This document shows, in pieces, positions 1-8,797 of a DNA stretch of 64,000 nucleotides. Position numbers and translations under genes: made by a program. Position 1 is the first letter of the stretch. The number at the start of each line of letters is the position of its first letter. This stretch comes from Actinomycetaceae bacterium (GTDB lineage Bacteria; Actinomycetota; Actinomycetes; Actinomycetales; Actinomycetaceae), in NCBI GenBank assembly GCA_030530685.1, contig JAUMUM010000004.1, positions 67,739-131,738 of the forward strand, read 5' to 3'. Below the pieces are notes generated by a model. That model had not been told where the DNA came from and did not search any database. It saw only the letters and a list, made by a program, of their open reading frames with translations.

Positions 1-209
1 ATGACGCGGTCGCCGGCATCGACGCCGACGCGCGCGAGGAGCTGGGCGAGGCGGCGGGTATCGAAGGCGGCCTCGGCCACGGTCCATACCCTGCGGCCGT
101 AGACGAGCGAGGCCCCCTCGGGCCGTGCCCACGCGCTGCGATCGAGACGGTGGGCCGCATTGTGGATCGGCGGCCCGCCCGACGCTGCGACGCTCCTTGC
201 CACTTCCAC
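1..209 (-). CDS. AMP-binding (acyl-CoA synthetase / MenE-like) enzyme, N-terminal part
   Basis: Partial gene running off the left edge; only about 69 codons are visible. Read on the minus strand from a GTG at 209, preceded by an AGGGGG ribosome-binding site, the protein contains PEGASLVYGRRVWT then a helix ending VGVDAGDRV. This is the pattern at the N-terminus of adenylate-forming enzymes (substrate named, chamber strand, then the LA..L...GV..GDRV helix), for example O-succinylbenzoate-CoA ligase or other acyl-CoA ligases. The ATP-binding and catalytic motifs lie outside the window, so the substrate is unknown. The start lies 5 bases beyond the stop codon of the aminopeptidase gene, so the two are probably co-transcribed. 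Confidence 0.5.
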   Translation of the reverse strand, partial: MEVARSVAASGGPPIHNAAHRLDRSAWARPEGASLVYGRRVWTVAEAAFDTRRLAQLLARVGVDAGDRV

Positions 210-214
210 ACCCC

Positions 215-1540
215 CTAGCCGGTTCTCCAGTAGGCCTTCAGGATCTGCGCGAGCGCCCAGCTATCGCCGATGGCCGACGTTTCGCGGATGGAGTGCATGG
301 ACAGCAGCGGGATGCCGACGTCGACCGTGTCGATCCCCAGGCGCGTGGCGGTGATGGGGCCGATGGTCGAGCCGCACGGCACCGAGTTGTTGGAGACGAA
401 GGTCTGGGTGCGCTGGCCGGCCGCGGTGCACGCCCGGTGCCACAGGGCCTGCCCTCGAGCGTCGGAGGCGTAGCGCTGGTTGGCGTTGAGCTTGATGATG
501 GGGCCTGCGCCGGCCACCGGGTACTGGTCGGGGTCGTGGGCCGCGGCGTAGTTGGGGTTGATGGAGTGGCCGGCGTCGGCGCTGATGCAGGTGGAGGCGG
601 CGAGCATGCGGTAGTACTCGTCGTCGCTGGCGCCCAGGGCCATGGCCGTACGGCAAAGGACGCGCTCCAGCAGCGGGCCGGCCGCGCCGGTAGGCGTGGC
701 TGAACCGACCTCCTCGTGGTCGAAGGCTGCCAGAACCGCGATGTCGGGGGACGCGGCGTTGTTGGCGTCGGTGTTGCAGGGGCCGGAGGCTCCAGGCCCC
801 TCGGCGTCGCTGCCAGTTCCGCTGACTTCGCTGCCCAGCAGGGCGCACATGCTGGCGTGGACGGAGACGAGGTTGTCCTGCCGACCCGAGGCGAAGAAAC
901 GCTCGCCGACGCGCGCGGGGGCCTGTGTGTCGTAGGCGTAGGCGTCCATGCCGGCGATCTGCTCGACGTCGAGTCCGGCCGCCCGCGCGATTTCCTCCAT
1001 AATGGGCCGCTCTGCGGCCAGCCGCAGCGGATGAGTGTGCTGCTGGCGGTCGATCGTCAGGCTTGCCTCGCGGTCGAGGTGCGGCGCCAGCTGCGGTATG
1101 ACCATGGCTGGTCCGGTGGCGAAGAGGTGGAGGCCGCCGTCGACGTCGGCCACGTGTCCGGCGATGCCCAGGTCGCGGTTGAGCCACGAGCTCAGGAGCG
1201 GCCCGCCGTAGACCTCCGCGTTGACGCGGGCAAATCCGTGGGCGGGCGACTGGGCCACCGGTTTGATCTTCAGCGACGGCGAGTCCGTGTGCGAGCCGAC
1301 GATGCGGAATGCTCGTGCCGGCCTTTCTGGGATGCGCCAGGCGATGAGCGCGCCGTCGCGCAGCAGGAAGTGGCCGCCGGCGCTCGCGTCCCACGGTTCG
1401 TCTTCGCGCTGGCGCACATAGCCCCGCTGACTCAGGCGGCGCGCGGCGGTCGCGGCCGCGTGGTACGAGCTTGGCGACGCGCTGATGAAGTCACCGAGGT
1501 CACGTGCATGATCCTCGATTTCCTCGATTCGATCCTGCAT
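215..1540 (-). CDS. apeB: M18 family aminopeptidase
   Basis: Cytosolic di-zinc aminopeptidase of the aspartyl-aminopeptidase family that removes N-terminal residues from peptides. At 441 aa it is of normal family length. Metal-binding and catalytic signatures are visible in order: GSHTDSPSLK, SGRQDNL, FDHEEVGS, and a C-terminal SMHSIRE. The start at 1540 (MQDRIEEIEDHA) is preferred over an ATG 36 codons upstream because the family begins with exactly this helix and the extra residues have no homology-like character. A Gly/Ser/Ala/Asn-rich insertion of about 28 residues (coding roughly 745-835) sits between the SVHASMCALLG helix and the strand leading to DHEEVGS; it is absent from typical family members and looks like a surface-loop expansion. 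Confidence 0.9.
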   Translation of the reverse strand: MQDRIEEIEDHARDLGDFISASPSSYHAAATAARRLSQRGYVRQREDEPWDASAGGHFLLRDGALIAWRIPERPARAFRIVGSHTDSPSLKIKPVAQSPAHGFARVNAEVYGGPLLSSWLNRDLGIAGHVADVDGGLHLFATGPAMVIPQLAPHLDREASLTIDRQQHTHPLRLAAERPIMEEIARAAGLDVEQIAGMDAYAYDTQAPARVGERFFASGRQDNLVSVHASMCALLGSEVSGTGSDAEGPGASGPCNTDANNAASPDIAVLAAFDHEEVGSATPTGAAGPLLERVLCRTAMALGASDDEYYRMLAASTCISADAGHSINPNYAAAHDPDQYPVAGAGPIIKLNANQRYASDARGQALWHRACTAAGQRTQTFVSNNSVPCGSTIGPITATRLGIDTVDVGIPLLSMHSIRETSAIGDSWALAQILKAYWRTG

Positions 1541-1656
1541 GCCATGAATTTTACTTGGGCGAACCGGCAACGCCAGGATGCGGCGCGGGAGTTTCGCTCC
1601 CGGCGCGATCGCCTTGCCTTCGGGCCGGAGCGATCGCCTTGCCGCCACTCACCCAT

Positions 1657-1694
1657 CTACTATGCAATACCCACTAGTAGGCATTGCATAGTAG
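1657..1694. promoter_or_regulatory. Palindromic operator of the PadR operon
   Basis: Perfect 12-base inverted repeat: CTACTATGCAAT (1657-1668) and ATTGCATAGTAG (1683-1694), separated by 14 bases that themselves contain CACTAGTAG. It is locally AT-rich in a GC-rich window and lies 17 bases upstream of the PadR gene start. PadR regulators bind long palindromes with ATGC/GCAT-like half-sites, so autoregulation of the five-gene operon is the likely role. No clear -35/-10 pair was resolved. Confidence 0.75.
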
Positions 1695-1711
1695 TAGGCG
1701 ACACCTATAAC

Positions 1712-2074
1712 ATGGTCGCGACAGTTACGGAAAGGCGAGCAGTGGCCGACGATGCAACCCAGCTACGCAAGGGAGTCCTTGAGCTGGCGATACTCGCGCT
1801 CCTGTCGCGCGGGCCCATGTACGCCGTGGAGATCATCTCGACGCTGGCGAGCAAGCCCGGCCTGGCGGCCAAGCCGGGCACCGTCTACCCGCTGCTGGCA
1901 CGCCTGGACAAGAACGGCGCTGTGAAGGCCTCCTGGCAGGCATCGCCTTCCGGGTCGCCGAGAAAGTACTACCGACTCACGGCGAAGGGCAAGACGGCCC
2001 TTCGTGCGCAGGCCACAGCCTGGCGCGAGATGACGTCGGCGATCGAATCGATTATGGGAGGGCCACATGACTGA
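1712..2074 (+). CDS. PadR family transcriptional regulator
   Basis: Small winged-helix repressor (120 aa from the ATG at 1712). The PadR core is clear: QLRKGVLELAILALLSRGPMYAVEII, then GTVYPLLARLDKNG and the wing around SGSPRKYYRLTAKG. A GTG at 1742 with a GAAAGG ribosome-binding site about eight bases upstream is a possible alternative start and would remove ten uncharacteristic residues. The gene is first in an operon with tight overlaps: its end overlaps the HAAS-type gene by 8 bases. It probably represses its own operon through the palindrome at 1657-1694 and responds to whatever the ABC transporter encoded downstream handles. Confidence 0.9.
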   Translation: MVATVTERRAVADDATQLRKGVLELAILALLSRGPMYAVEIISTLASKPGLAAKPGTVYPLLARLDKNGAVKASWQASPSGSPRKYYRLTAKGKTALRAQATAWREMTSAIESIMGGPHD

Positions 2075-2822
2075 CGACTACCTCGAAGAACTCGACGGTC
2101 ACCTTCAACGGCTCGGCGTAGCACGGCGCCAGCGCGAGTTCTACACGCGAGAGATCGGGAACATCCTGGACGAGGGCGTCGACCTGGGCGAGCCTGACGA
2201 GCTCGCGGAGCAGCTGGCCGAACAGCTAGCCGATCCGGCCGGCGTCAACGCTCTGGCCGACACCCCTTGGGAGCCCGCGCAGCACACCTGGCTGGCCAAG
2301 CGACGCCTCGGGAAAGGCGCCGTCGTCAACTGGGGCAAGGTCGCCGTCGAACTGGGCCTCATCCTCCCCGACGAGGTCGACGACGAGGTTCTCGCGGCCA
2401 TTCCTGCCAAGCTCGTTGAGACCCTGCGGTGGATGCCGACCGCCATCGCGGCCGCGGCGACGGCCACGGGAGCCGTCGCCGTGCGTCGCGGCGTGCGCGT
2501 GCCAATGAGGACGAGCTTGACGGGACGCATCAAGAAGACCGCCCCGCCGTGGAGCGCGCTCGCCCTCGCGGGAGCCTCCGTCGCCTTGGCGGCCAGCACA
2601 CTCGGACCGCGGGCGAGAGCCGATACGAAGACCCTCCTGTTGCGCAGCGCCGACGCTACGTCGTTCAATGCGGCGTTCTTCGCTCAGATCTGGATGGCCT
2701 TCTCACAGCGCAATGGGCGCGTCCATCCCGCCGCACTCTACGGGTGGTCCGCCCTGGTGTTGGCGGTGCAGGCCGCCATTCTCATCCTACCGACGAGGGC
2801 GGGCCGCGCGCGGGTGGCCTGA
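2067..2822 (+). CDS. HAAS/DUF1700-type membrane protein
   Basis: 251 aa. The N-terminal 45 residues (YLEELDGHLQRLGVARRQ and onward) resemble the helical HAAS signalling domain that normally partners PadR proteins; the remainder holds hydrophobic segments near residues 120-140, 175-190 and 225-245, consistent with a membrane protein. The gene overlaps the PadR gene by 8 bases, the arrangement typical of PadR-HAAS pairs, in which the membrane protein is thought to relay a signal to the regulator. I do not know its ligand. The 256 bases before the next gene hold no recognisable signal. Confidence 0.7.
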   Translation: MTDDYLEELDGHLQRLGVARRQREFYTREIGNILDEGVDLGEPDELAEQLAEQLADPAGVNALADTPWEPAQHTWLAKRRLGKGAVVNWGKVAVELGLILPDEVDDEVLAAIPAKLVETLRWMPTAIAAAATATGAVAVRRGVRVPMRTSLTGRIKKTAPPWSALALAGASVALAASTLGPRARADTKTLLLRSADATSFNAAFFAQIWMAFSQRNGRVHPAALYGWSALVLAVQAAILILPTRAGRARVA

Positions 2823-3078
2823 CTGCCCGTGCCCGGTCGGCGACCCGCGCGGCCGGGCACGGGGCCTTACATGCTCTTGACGTGGCTGGGCCGCAGCCCA
2901 GCCGTACCTCAATCCCAGCCGGCTCGCGGCATGGCCCAGCCGTGGCGTCGCCATGTCACGACCTTGCCCGATAGTGGCCTCATCGGATTGCGGCCCAGCC
3001 GGAGCGCGGCTCGACGCCGGCCGGCTCCCGCGCCGAGCGACGGCCCGGCCTAGCAACGTCGTATGAAAGGACGACACA

Positions 3079-3456
3079 ATGAGCACAGCCACCTCGTCGT
3101 GGGGCGACCTCTCCCCCACTCTCCAAAACCTCGTCATCGCTGCCTGCGCCTGCCAGACGGTACTGCTGGCCGCCGCCCTGACGCTCTGGCTGCGCCGCCC
3201 GGCCTCGGCCGCGTACCCACCGAATACCCGATACGTGTGGCTCGCCGTCATTCTCCTCGGGAGTATTCTTGGCTGCCTCGTCTTCCTCCTCGTCCGCCCG
3301 TGGGGCAGTTCCGGAACCGGCCGGGCAGGCCACGACCCGTCCGGCGACGGCCACGGCGGGACCGGCCAGGCCGGGGCAGGCCACGAGGTAACCAGCCCGA
3401 CTGGCTCCCCAGGCGACGTCGTCGACCTCCTGTACGGACAGGAGACGGGTCGATGA
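3079..3456 (+). CDS. PLDc_N-domain two-helix membrane protein
   Basis: 125 aa with a GAAAGGACG ribosome-binding site. Two transmembrane helices (about residues 16-38 and 52-70) separated by a short linker, with a P-rich turn and RYVWLAVILLGSILG in the second helix, match the small 'phospholipase D nuclease N-terminal' (PLDc_N) family. These proteins have no nuclease domain and are common next to ABC transporter genes. The C-terminal 50 residues are Gly/His/Ser-rich and probably disordered. The stop codon overlaps the ATG of the ABC ATPase gene, so expression is coupled. Confidence 0.75.
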   Translation: MSTATSSWGDLSPTLQNLVIAACACQTVLLAAALTLWLRRPASAAYPPNTRYVWLAVILLGSILGCLVFLLVRPWGSSGTGRAGHDPSGDGHGGTGQAGAGHEVTSPTGSPGDVVDLLYGQETGR

Positions 3457-4355
3457 GCGCCGCCGTCAGCTTCGAATCCGTCACGCGTGCCTTCGGCAGC
3501 AACGTCGCACTCGCCGACGCGAGCTTCGACGTCCCGGAAAACTCGGTGTGCGCCCTGCTCGGCCCCAACGGGGCGGGCAAAACCACGAGTATCCGCATCC
3601 TTCTTGGCCTTGCTCGGGCCGATTCCGGACGCGTCTCGGTGCTCGGCCATCCGCCCGGCAGCATGGCCGTGCGCCGCCGCCTGGGATACCTGCCGGATGT
3701 CCCGGCATTTCCGACGTGGATGACCGGCGAGGAGTACCTCGAATCCTGTGCCCTGCTGACGGGGGCGCCGGGCACCCGCCGCATCCCGGCCCTGCTGGAG
3801 ATGGCGGGCCTGGCCGGGGTTCGGGTGCGCATTGGCGCCTATTCGCGCGGCATGAAGCAGCGACTGGGCATCGCCCAGGCGCTCATTGCCTCGCCCGACC
3901 TGCTGGTTCTTGACGAGCCGACGTCGGCCCTGGATCCGGCCGGCCGGCGCTACGTCCAGGACCTCATCGCACGCCTTGCCGAGCACACGACCGTCATTCT
4001 GTCCTCCCACAACCTGGCCGAAACCGAGCGGATATGCACGCACGCCGTCGTCATGCGCGACGGGCACGTGCTCGCCGCCTCCCCTGTGTCCGAGTTGCGC
4101 CGTCGCACCGCCCGGACCGCACTGCGCATCGAATCCGACTCTTCGGACCGGCTCGCCGAGCTACTCGCCGGCGAGCCGTGGGTCGGCCACGTGCGCAGCG
4201 AGGCGGGAGGCCTCGTGGTCTCTGTTCTTTCGGACGAGGCTTACGGTCGGATCCCCCGAATGATCGCCGACCGCGGCTGGTCACTCTACCGGCTCACACC
4301 CGAGGAGATGAGCCTTGAAGACGCGTTCCTCGATCTGACGAAAGGACGGCCATGA
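3453..4355 (+). CDS. ABC transporter ATP-binding protein
   Basis: 300 aa nucleotide-binding subunit of an ABC-2-type exporter. Walker A GPNGAGKTT is at residues 37-45, the signature is the degenerate YSRGMKQRLG, Walker B is LLVLDEPTS, and the H-loop lies in ILSSHNLAE. A roughly 80-residue C-terminal extension follows the ATPase core, ending EEMSLEDAFLDLT, the usual tail of BcrA/NatA-like ATPases. The ATG overlaps the preceding stop (ATGA), and the gene ends overlapping the permease gene in the same way. It acts with the permease at 4352 under control of the PadR pair. Confidence 0.92.
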   Translation: MSAAVSFESVTRAFGSNVALADASFDVPENSVCALLGPNGAGKTTSIRILLGLARADSGRVSVLGHPPGSMAVRRRLGYLPDVPAFPTWMTGEEYLESCALLTGAPGTRRIPALLEMAGLAGVRVRIGAYSRGMKQRLGIAQALIASPDLLVLDEPTSALDPAGRRYVQDLIARLAEHTTVILSSHNLAETERICTHAVVMRDGHVLAASPVSELRRRTARTALRIESDSSDRLAELLAGEPWVGHVRSEAGGLVVSVLSDEAYGRIPRMIADRGWSLYRLTPEEMSLEDAFLDLTKGRP

Positions 4356-5110
4356 CCGGATTGACGGCCCTTTCTCTCCTGGAGTTACGAGCGATGGCCA
4401 AGACGTGGCACCGCTACGCCCTGCCGCTGGCGCTGCCCGTCTTCGCCGTCCTGTCGGTCGTCACGTCGCGATTCGCACCGGAGATCATTAGGGCCATCGG
4501 TGGCGACGCGTACGCGGGGGTGGTCGTGCCCAAGCCCAGCTGGCAGGAAGCCTACGGGCAGTGGGCGAAGAACCTTTCGCAGATGGCCGTGTTCATCGCC
4601 ATCTTCGCCGGGGCCTCGGCAACGTCGAGCCTCATCACCTCCGGCCAGGCGCAGCTTCTAGCGGTCCGCCCCGTCTCGCGCGCAGCCCAGCCGCTGGCCG
4701 CGCTGCTTGCCCGGACAGTCGTCCTCGGCATCGCGTTGGTCCTGGGGACCGTCACCATGGGTGCGCTGACATCCGCCGTCTACCCGGGCGCGCACGCCGG
4801 CCCGCTCGTCTCAGCGAGCTTGGCCTGGTCCGTGTGCGCCTTCGTCATGCTCGCCCTGGCCGTCGCCTTCTCGGCCATCACCGGCTCGACCCTGGCCGCC
4901 GTCGGCGTGACGATCGGCGTCTATTTCCTTTTCTCCCTGCTCGCGCTCGTCGACTCGGTGGCCCGCTACAGTCCCGCCGGCCTGATGTCACTGCCGACGT
5001 CGCTGGCAAGTGGCGACGGGTGGCAGGCGATTCCGCCACTGACCGGAGTACTCTTCGCGGCAGCCTGCCTGGCATGGGCGGCGCGGTCCTTCGCCCGCCG
5101 GGAACTGTAG
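4352..5110 (+). CDS. ABC-2 type permease
   Basis: 252 aa integral membrane protein with about six hydrophobic segments (residues roughly 22-40, 78-98, 118-140, 148-175, 185-205, 228-245). It is the membrane partner of the adjacent ATPase, with an ATGA overlap. Family membership is inferred from topology and context; no substrate signature is visible. It is the last gene of the PadR operon and is followed by a strong hairpin at 5123-5159. Confidence 0.85.
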   Translation: MTGLTALSLLELRAMAKTWHRYALPLALPVFAVLSVVTSRFAPEIIRAIGGDAYAGVVVPKPSWQEAYGQWAKNLSQMAVFIAIFAGASATSSLITSGQAQLLAVRPVSRAAQPLAALLARTVVLGIALVLGTVTMGALTSAVYPGAHAGPLVSASLAWSVCAFVMLALAVAFSAITGSTLAAVGVTIGVYFLFSLLALVDSVARYSPAGLMSLPTSLASGDGWQAIPPLTGVLFAAACLAWAARSFARREL

Positions 5111-5122
5111 GCTCTGCGGCGG

Positions 5123-5159
5123 GGCTGGTGGCCGGCACTTTGGGCGCCGGCCACCAGCC
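5123..5159. terminator. Bidirectional hairpin terminator
   Basis: Perfect 14-base inverted repeat GGCTGGTGGCCGGC / GCCGGCCACCAGCC around a 9-base loop. It sits between the converging ABC permease (plus strand) and CycA-like (minus strand) genes. There is no U-tract, as is common in actinobacteria. Confidence 0.75.
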
Positions 5160-5213
5160 ACACGTTCGCCACGTCGACCATCTACCAGCGGCGCGTCGGG
5201 AATAGGCTCCGCG

Positions 5214-6803
5214 TCAGTCGTTCCAGGCTGAGCCGGGCCGTTCGTCCTTCAAGGCCGAGCCGGACCTTTCACCGTGCGGGCCGAATCGTTCGCGGTCCCG
5301 CTCGTGCGAGCTTGCCGCCTCGTTCGAAAACGGTCGTGTCGCACCGGTGCCGCCACTCGACGGCAGCGGTCCGGTCGCGCCCACACTGCCATCGCCGCGA
5401 CCCCCAACGCGGTTGCGCACAAAGTACCAAGCCGCACCTACAAGGATGAACCAGATCGGCGTGACCGCGAGCGCCGTGCGCGTGTCCGACTCGGTGAGCA
5501 GGGCGTAGATGACGAAGACGAAGAAGGCCAGAACGACCCAGGGCATGAACGAGCCGCCGGGCATGCGGTATTCAGAGGTGCGATTGGCCTCGGGATAGCG
5601 GCGCCGGTAGACGATGTAGGAGACGAGGATGATCGTCCACACGAAGATGAACAGCACGGAGGCCACCGTCGTCACCATCGTGAACGCCTGGACCACGCCC
5701 TCCGAAAGCATGAGCATGCGCGAGATGCAGATGATGGCCACGGGAAGAATGAGGCCGACCCACGGCACGCCACCGCGCGACAGCTTGGCGAAGATCCTCG
5801 GAGCCATCCCCTTGTACGCTAGGCCGAAGAGCATCCTCGACGTGGAGTAGATGCCCGAATTGCACGAGGATGCCGCCGACGACATGACGACGGCGTTCAT
5901 GACCCACGCGGCAGAGACGAAGCCGGCCAGGCTGAACAGACGCACGAAGGGCGAGGTCTCGGGGTTGATCTGGTCCCACGGCGTAATCGACATGATGGTA
6001 GCCAGAGCGACCACGTAGAACAGCAGCACGCGGATCGGAATGGCATTGATCGCTCGCGGAAGCGTGACCCGCGGATTGGCGGTCTCCGCCGCCGTCGTCC
6101 CCACGAGCTCGATGCCCACGAAGGCGAAGACGGCCAGCTGGAATCCTCCGACGAATCCCATCCACCCGTTGGGCATAACACCGTGCTCCCACAGATGGGT
6201 AACGGTGGCCTCGGTCCCGTTGGGCGAGGTGAATCCCGAGAAGATCATGACGATGCCAACCACCACGAGCGCGACGATGGCGACGAGTTTGATGATGGCG
6301 AACCAGAACTCGATCTCGCCGAAGAGCCGGACGGTTGCCAGGTTCATCAACAAAAGGACGAACATGACGATGATGGCAAATGCTGCGGCCAGGCCCTGCC
6401 TGTCCTCGCCGAGCCAGAACTGCCAGTAACCGGTAATGGCGATGATGTCGGCGACGCCGATGACCACCCAGGAGAACCAGTACGTCCACCCGACGAAGAA
6501 CCCGGCCCACGGCCCCAGGAGGTCGGCCGCGAAGTCCTGGAAGGACTTGTAGTTGAGATTGTGCAGCAGCAACTCCCCCATGGCCCGCATGACGAAGAAG
6601 AGCATGACGCCGATGGTGGCGTAGACCAGCAGGATCGAGGGGCCGGCCACACTGATGGATTTGCCCGCGCCCATGAACAGGCCCGTGCCGATCGCGCCTC
6701 CAATCGCTATGAGCTGGATATGGCGGTTGGACAGACTTCGGCGCAGTTCGCCCTCTTCGTCGCCCAATGGTGTTCCGTGTGCATCAATATTCTGCTCTGT
6801 CAT
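5214..6803 (-). CDS. cycA: D-serine/D-alanine/glycine permease (CycA-like)
   Basis: 529 aa APC-superfamily symporter with 12 hydrophobic segments. The hallmark NRHIQLIAIGGAIGTGLFMG start of the amino-acid transporter family is present, and long stretches (DFAADLLGPWAGFF, VGIELVGTTAAET, SRMLFGLAYKGMAP) match my memory of E. coli CycA closely. The start at 6803 is chosen because GGAG lies six bases upstream; further upstream ATGs only add implausible residues. The C-terminal 60 residues are Gly/Arg/Ser-rich and hydrophilic, an extension beyond the normal family length. It probably imports glycine, D-alanine and D-serine. Confidence 0.85.
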   Translation of the reverse strand: MTEQNIDAHGTPLGDEEGELRRSLSNRHIQLIAIGGAIGTGLFMGAGKSISVAGPSILLVYATIGVMLFFVMRAMGELLLHNLNYKSFQDFAADLLGPWAGFFVGWTYWFSWVVIGVADIIAITGYWQFWLGEDRQGLAAAFAIIVMFVLLLMNLATVRLFGEIEFWFAIIKLVAIVALVVVGIVMIFSGFTSPNGTEATVTHLWEHGVMPNGWMGFVGGFQLAVFAFVGIELVGTTAAETANPRVTLPRAINAIPIRVLLFYVVALATIMSITPWDQINPETSPFVRLFSLAGFVSAAWVMNAVVMSSAASSCNSGIYSTSRMLFGLAYKGMAPRIFAKLSRGGVPWVGLILPVAIICISRMLMLSEGVVQAFTMVTTVASVLFIFVWTIILVSYIVYRRRYPEANRTSEYRMPGGSFMPWVVLAFFVFVIYALLTESDTRTALAVTPIWFILVGAAWYFVRNRVGGRGDGSVGATGPLPSSGGTGATRPFSNEAASSHERDRERFGPHGERSGSALKDERPGSAWND

Positions 6804-7086
6804 GACCTTCTCCAACATACGAGGGCGTTCGAACCAGCAATACGCGACGGGCCAAGAGCCCCGCGTACACGTCGACGCGATCACCCGGAGCCGATAACAA
6901 ACCGGTCGAGGCACCAACCTTAAACGCTCCCCGCTGCCACGTACGTGGCGATCCCGACATGAGGAACGCTTGCAACCGATTCCTGCCAGGGTAACCTAAA
7001 TCTGGTCCCTACGTCCCACATATCGCCCCAGATTTTCGTCAAGGCGCCGGTCACGAGTGCGCGATCGACGCCGGAAAGCCCATGAA

Positions 7087-7821
7087 ATGCCCAAAGTTAC
7101 GATCCTCCAGCCGCATCCGACCGCTCCCGTCGGCCGCCTCGAGAACTGGCTCGACGAATGCGGCATCGACTGCCAGCTGGTCGATCTCCAATGCGAACGG
7201 GTTCCCGCGGCTACCGACTGGGGCGATGGCGCAGTCGTGCTCGGCGGGAAGATGAACGCGCTCGACGTCGAAGCCAACCCGTGGATCACCGACCTTCGCG
7301 CCGAACTGCGCGCGGCCGTCGAGCACGCAGTGCCGGTGCTGGCCATCTGCCTCGGGCACCAAATCCTGGCGAGCGCCTTCGGGGGTGAGGTTGTCGTCTC
7401 ACATCCGGCGGGCGGCGAGCACGGAGTCTTCTCCGTCGTTCTGTTCCAGTCCTGCGCTAACGACCCCGTTATGAGGTCGGTCTACTGCCCGGAGGCAACG
7501 AAGCAGGGAGGCAAGGATGCGGCCATCCTCGCCTACGAGTCCCACTACGACGCCGTCGTCACCCTTCCCGAGGGGGCGAACCTGCTGGCCGGCTCGCAGC
7601 TGTATCCGATCCAGGCCTTCCGCATTGGCAGCGCGCTGGGACTTCAGTTCCACCCGGAGACGACGCCTCAGATCATGGCTGCCCACCGCCGGGAGCAGGG
7701 CGTGGTCGGCGCCGAGTTCCTTTCTGGGCTGCTGGCTGTCGATGCGACAGTCGTGGACTCGGCGCGCCGGATCGCTCACGGCTTCGCCGCTCAGTGCGGC
7801 GGTCGGGTGCCACAGGAGTGA
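7087..7821 (+). CDS. Class I glutamine amidotransferase-like protein
   Basis: 244 aa. It carries the GATase1 triad: the nucleophile cysteine in LAICLGHQILA, and the histidine and glutamate in LQFHPETT near residue 185. The first 80 residues contain the WLDECG and VVLGGKMNA strands of the GuaA-C-terminal-like subfamily, which often act as stand-alone hydrolases or gamma-glutamyl peptide enzymes. The start at 7087 (MPKVTILQPH) is chosen because the fold starts there and GGAAAG lies upstream. It is monocistronic, and no synthetase partner is adjacent, so the physiological substrate is unclear. Confidence 0.85.
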   Translation: MPKVTILQPHPTAPVGRLENWLDECGIDCQLVDLQCERVPAATDWGDGAVVLGGKMNALDVEANPWITDLRAELRAAVEHAVPVLAICLGHQILASAFGGEVVVSHPAGGEHGVFSVVLFQSCANDPVMRSVYCPEATKQGGKDAAILAYESHYDAVVTLPEGANLLAGSQLYPIQAFRIGSALGLQFHPETTPQIMAAHRREQGVVGAEFLSGLLAVDATVVDSARRIAHGFAAQCGGRVPQE

Positions 7822-8090
7822 AGCGCGGGCAGGACCCGCTGACGTAGCGCACAGGCGCCGCGGGAGTAGCGCCTCGCGCACGCTGTACCGAATGCCCGCG
7901 GACGGGCGTATGATCGTCGCGAGAGCTGGGCCGTAGGGCGCCACGCCACGGCCGCCCGAGGAAGCTTCGAGGCGCGGCCGATCCGAGCGGACACGGTTGA
8001 AAGACCGGCCAAGAGAAGACCGGCCGGTGACGCCTGGCTAGGAACGAACGAAACCAGCTTGGAGCGAATGAGGAAGGGCCTGTCACGGAT

Positions 8091-8483
8091 ATGGATGTCG
8101 ACGAGCTCTTCGCCGTCGCGGCCGAGACTGCCCTGGCCCTTCCCGACGCCCGGCTGGAGTTCCCCTTTGGCCCGGACTTCGAGGTCTACAGGGTGCGGGG
8201 CAAGGTTTTCATGATCCCGTTCGTCGGCCGCGGTGTGACGCTCAAGTGCGATCCGGACCACGCGCGCCACCTGCGCGAGCATTTCGCGAGCATCGGCCCC
8301 GGCTATCACATGAACAAAAGGCACTGGATAACGGTGGCCGCAGGCCCCGACATCACACCCGACCTCGTTGAGGAACTCGTGTGCCAGTCGTGGGAGCTCG
8401 TCGTCGAGAAAATGCCGCGCGCGCAACGCCCGCCGCTGCCCGACTGGTCCGGCGACTCTGGCCAGCACGGCGACTCCGACTAG
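8091..8483 (+). CDS. MmcQ/YjbR family protein
   Basis: 130 aa, the whole family length. The characteristic order is seen: LPDARLEFPFGPDFEVYRV, GKVFMIPF, LKCDPDHARHLREHF, GPGYHMNKRHWITV and a C-terminal helix VEELVCQSWELVV. These proteins adopt a CyaY-like fold and are proposed DNA-binding proteins of unknown role. A GAGGAAGGG motif lies 12 bases before the ATG. The gene stands alone. Confidence 0.88.
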   Translation: MDVDELFAVAAETALALPDARLEFPFGPDFEVYRVRGKVFMIPFVGRGVTLKCDPDHARHLREHFASIGPGYHMNKRHWITVAAGPDITPDLVEELVCQSWELVVEKMPRAQRPPLPDWSGDSGQHGDSD

Positions 8484-8487
8484 TCCA

Positions 8488-8555
8488 GCGATTTCGGCTC
8501 GCATGGTTTGTGGCCGACCGCGCGATTTCGGCTTGCATGGTTTGTGGCCGGCCGC
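8488..8555. repeat. 34-bp tandem duplication
   Basis: Two adjacent 34-base units (8488-8521 and 8522-8555) sharing GCGATTTCGGCT and GCATGGTTTGTGGCCG, differing at two positions. They start a few bases beyond the YjbR stop codon. The rest of the gap 8484-8797 holds no gene, only the terminator hairpin at 8683-8720. Confidence 0.8.
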
Positions 8556-8682
8556 GCAATCAATAGCCCGACGGTTCCGGATGGCCCGGCATTCTCGGCT
8601 CACGCACTTATCGCTGAGCCAACGTTCCGGCCGGCACAGGGCCTCCAGCCAGGCAGACATTCAGGTCACGCGAGATGCGACC

Positions 8683-8720
8683 GGCGCGGGCCGCCCGCTC
8701 ACTTTCGGGAGGCCCGCGCC
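8683..8720 (-). terminator. Terminator of the YagU-like gene
   Basis: Inverted repeat GGCGCGGGCC (8683-8692) and GGCCCGCGCC (8711-8720) with an inner CCCG/CGGG pairing, starting about 78 bases beyond the minus-strand stop codon at 8798. Confidence 0.6.
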
Positions 8721-8797
8721 CTCAAGTCGTCTCAGGCAACCGCGGGCGACGACACGACCAGCCGCGAGCCGCGAGCCACCATCGGCAGGCTGCCAGG

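Noticed and set aside
716..1711. Long N-terminal extension of the PadR open frame, antisense to the aminopeptidase
   Set aside because: It is the shadow of the M18 gene; the PadR domain begins only near 1742 and the operator lies between.
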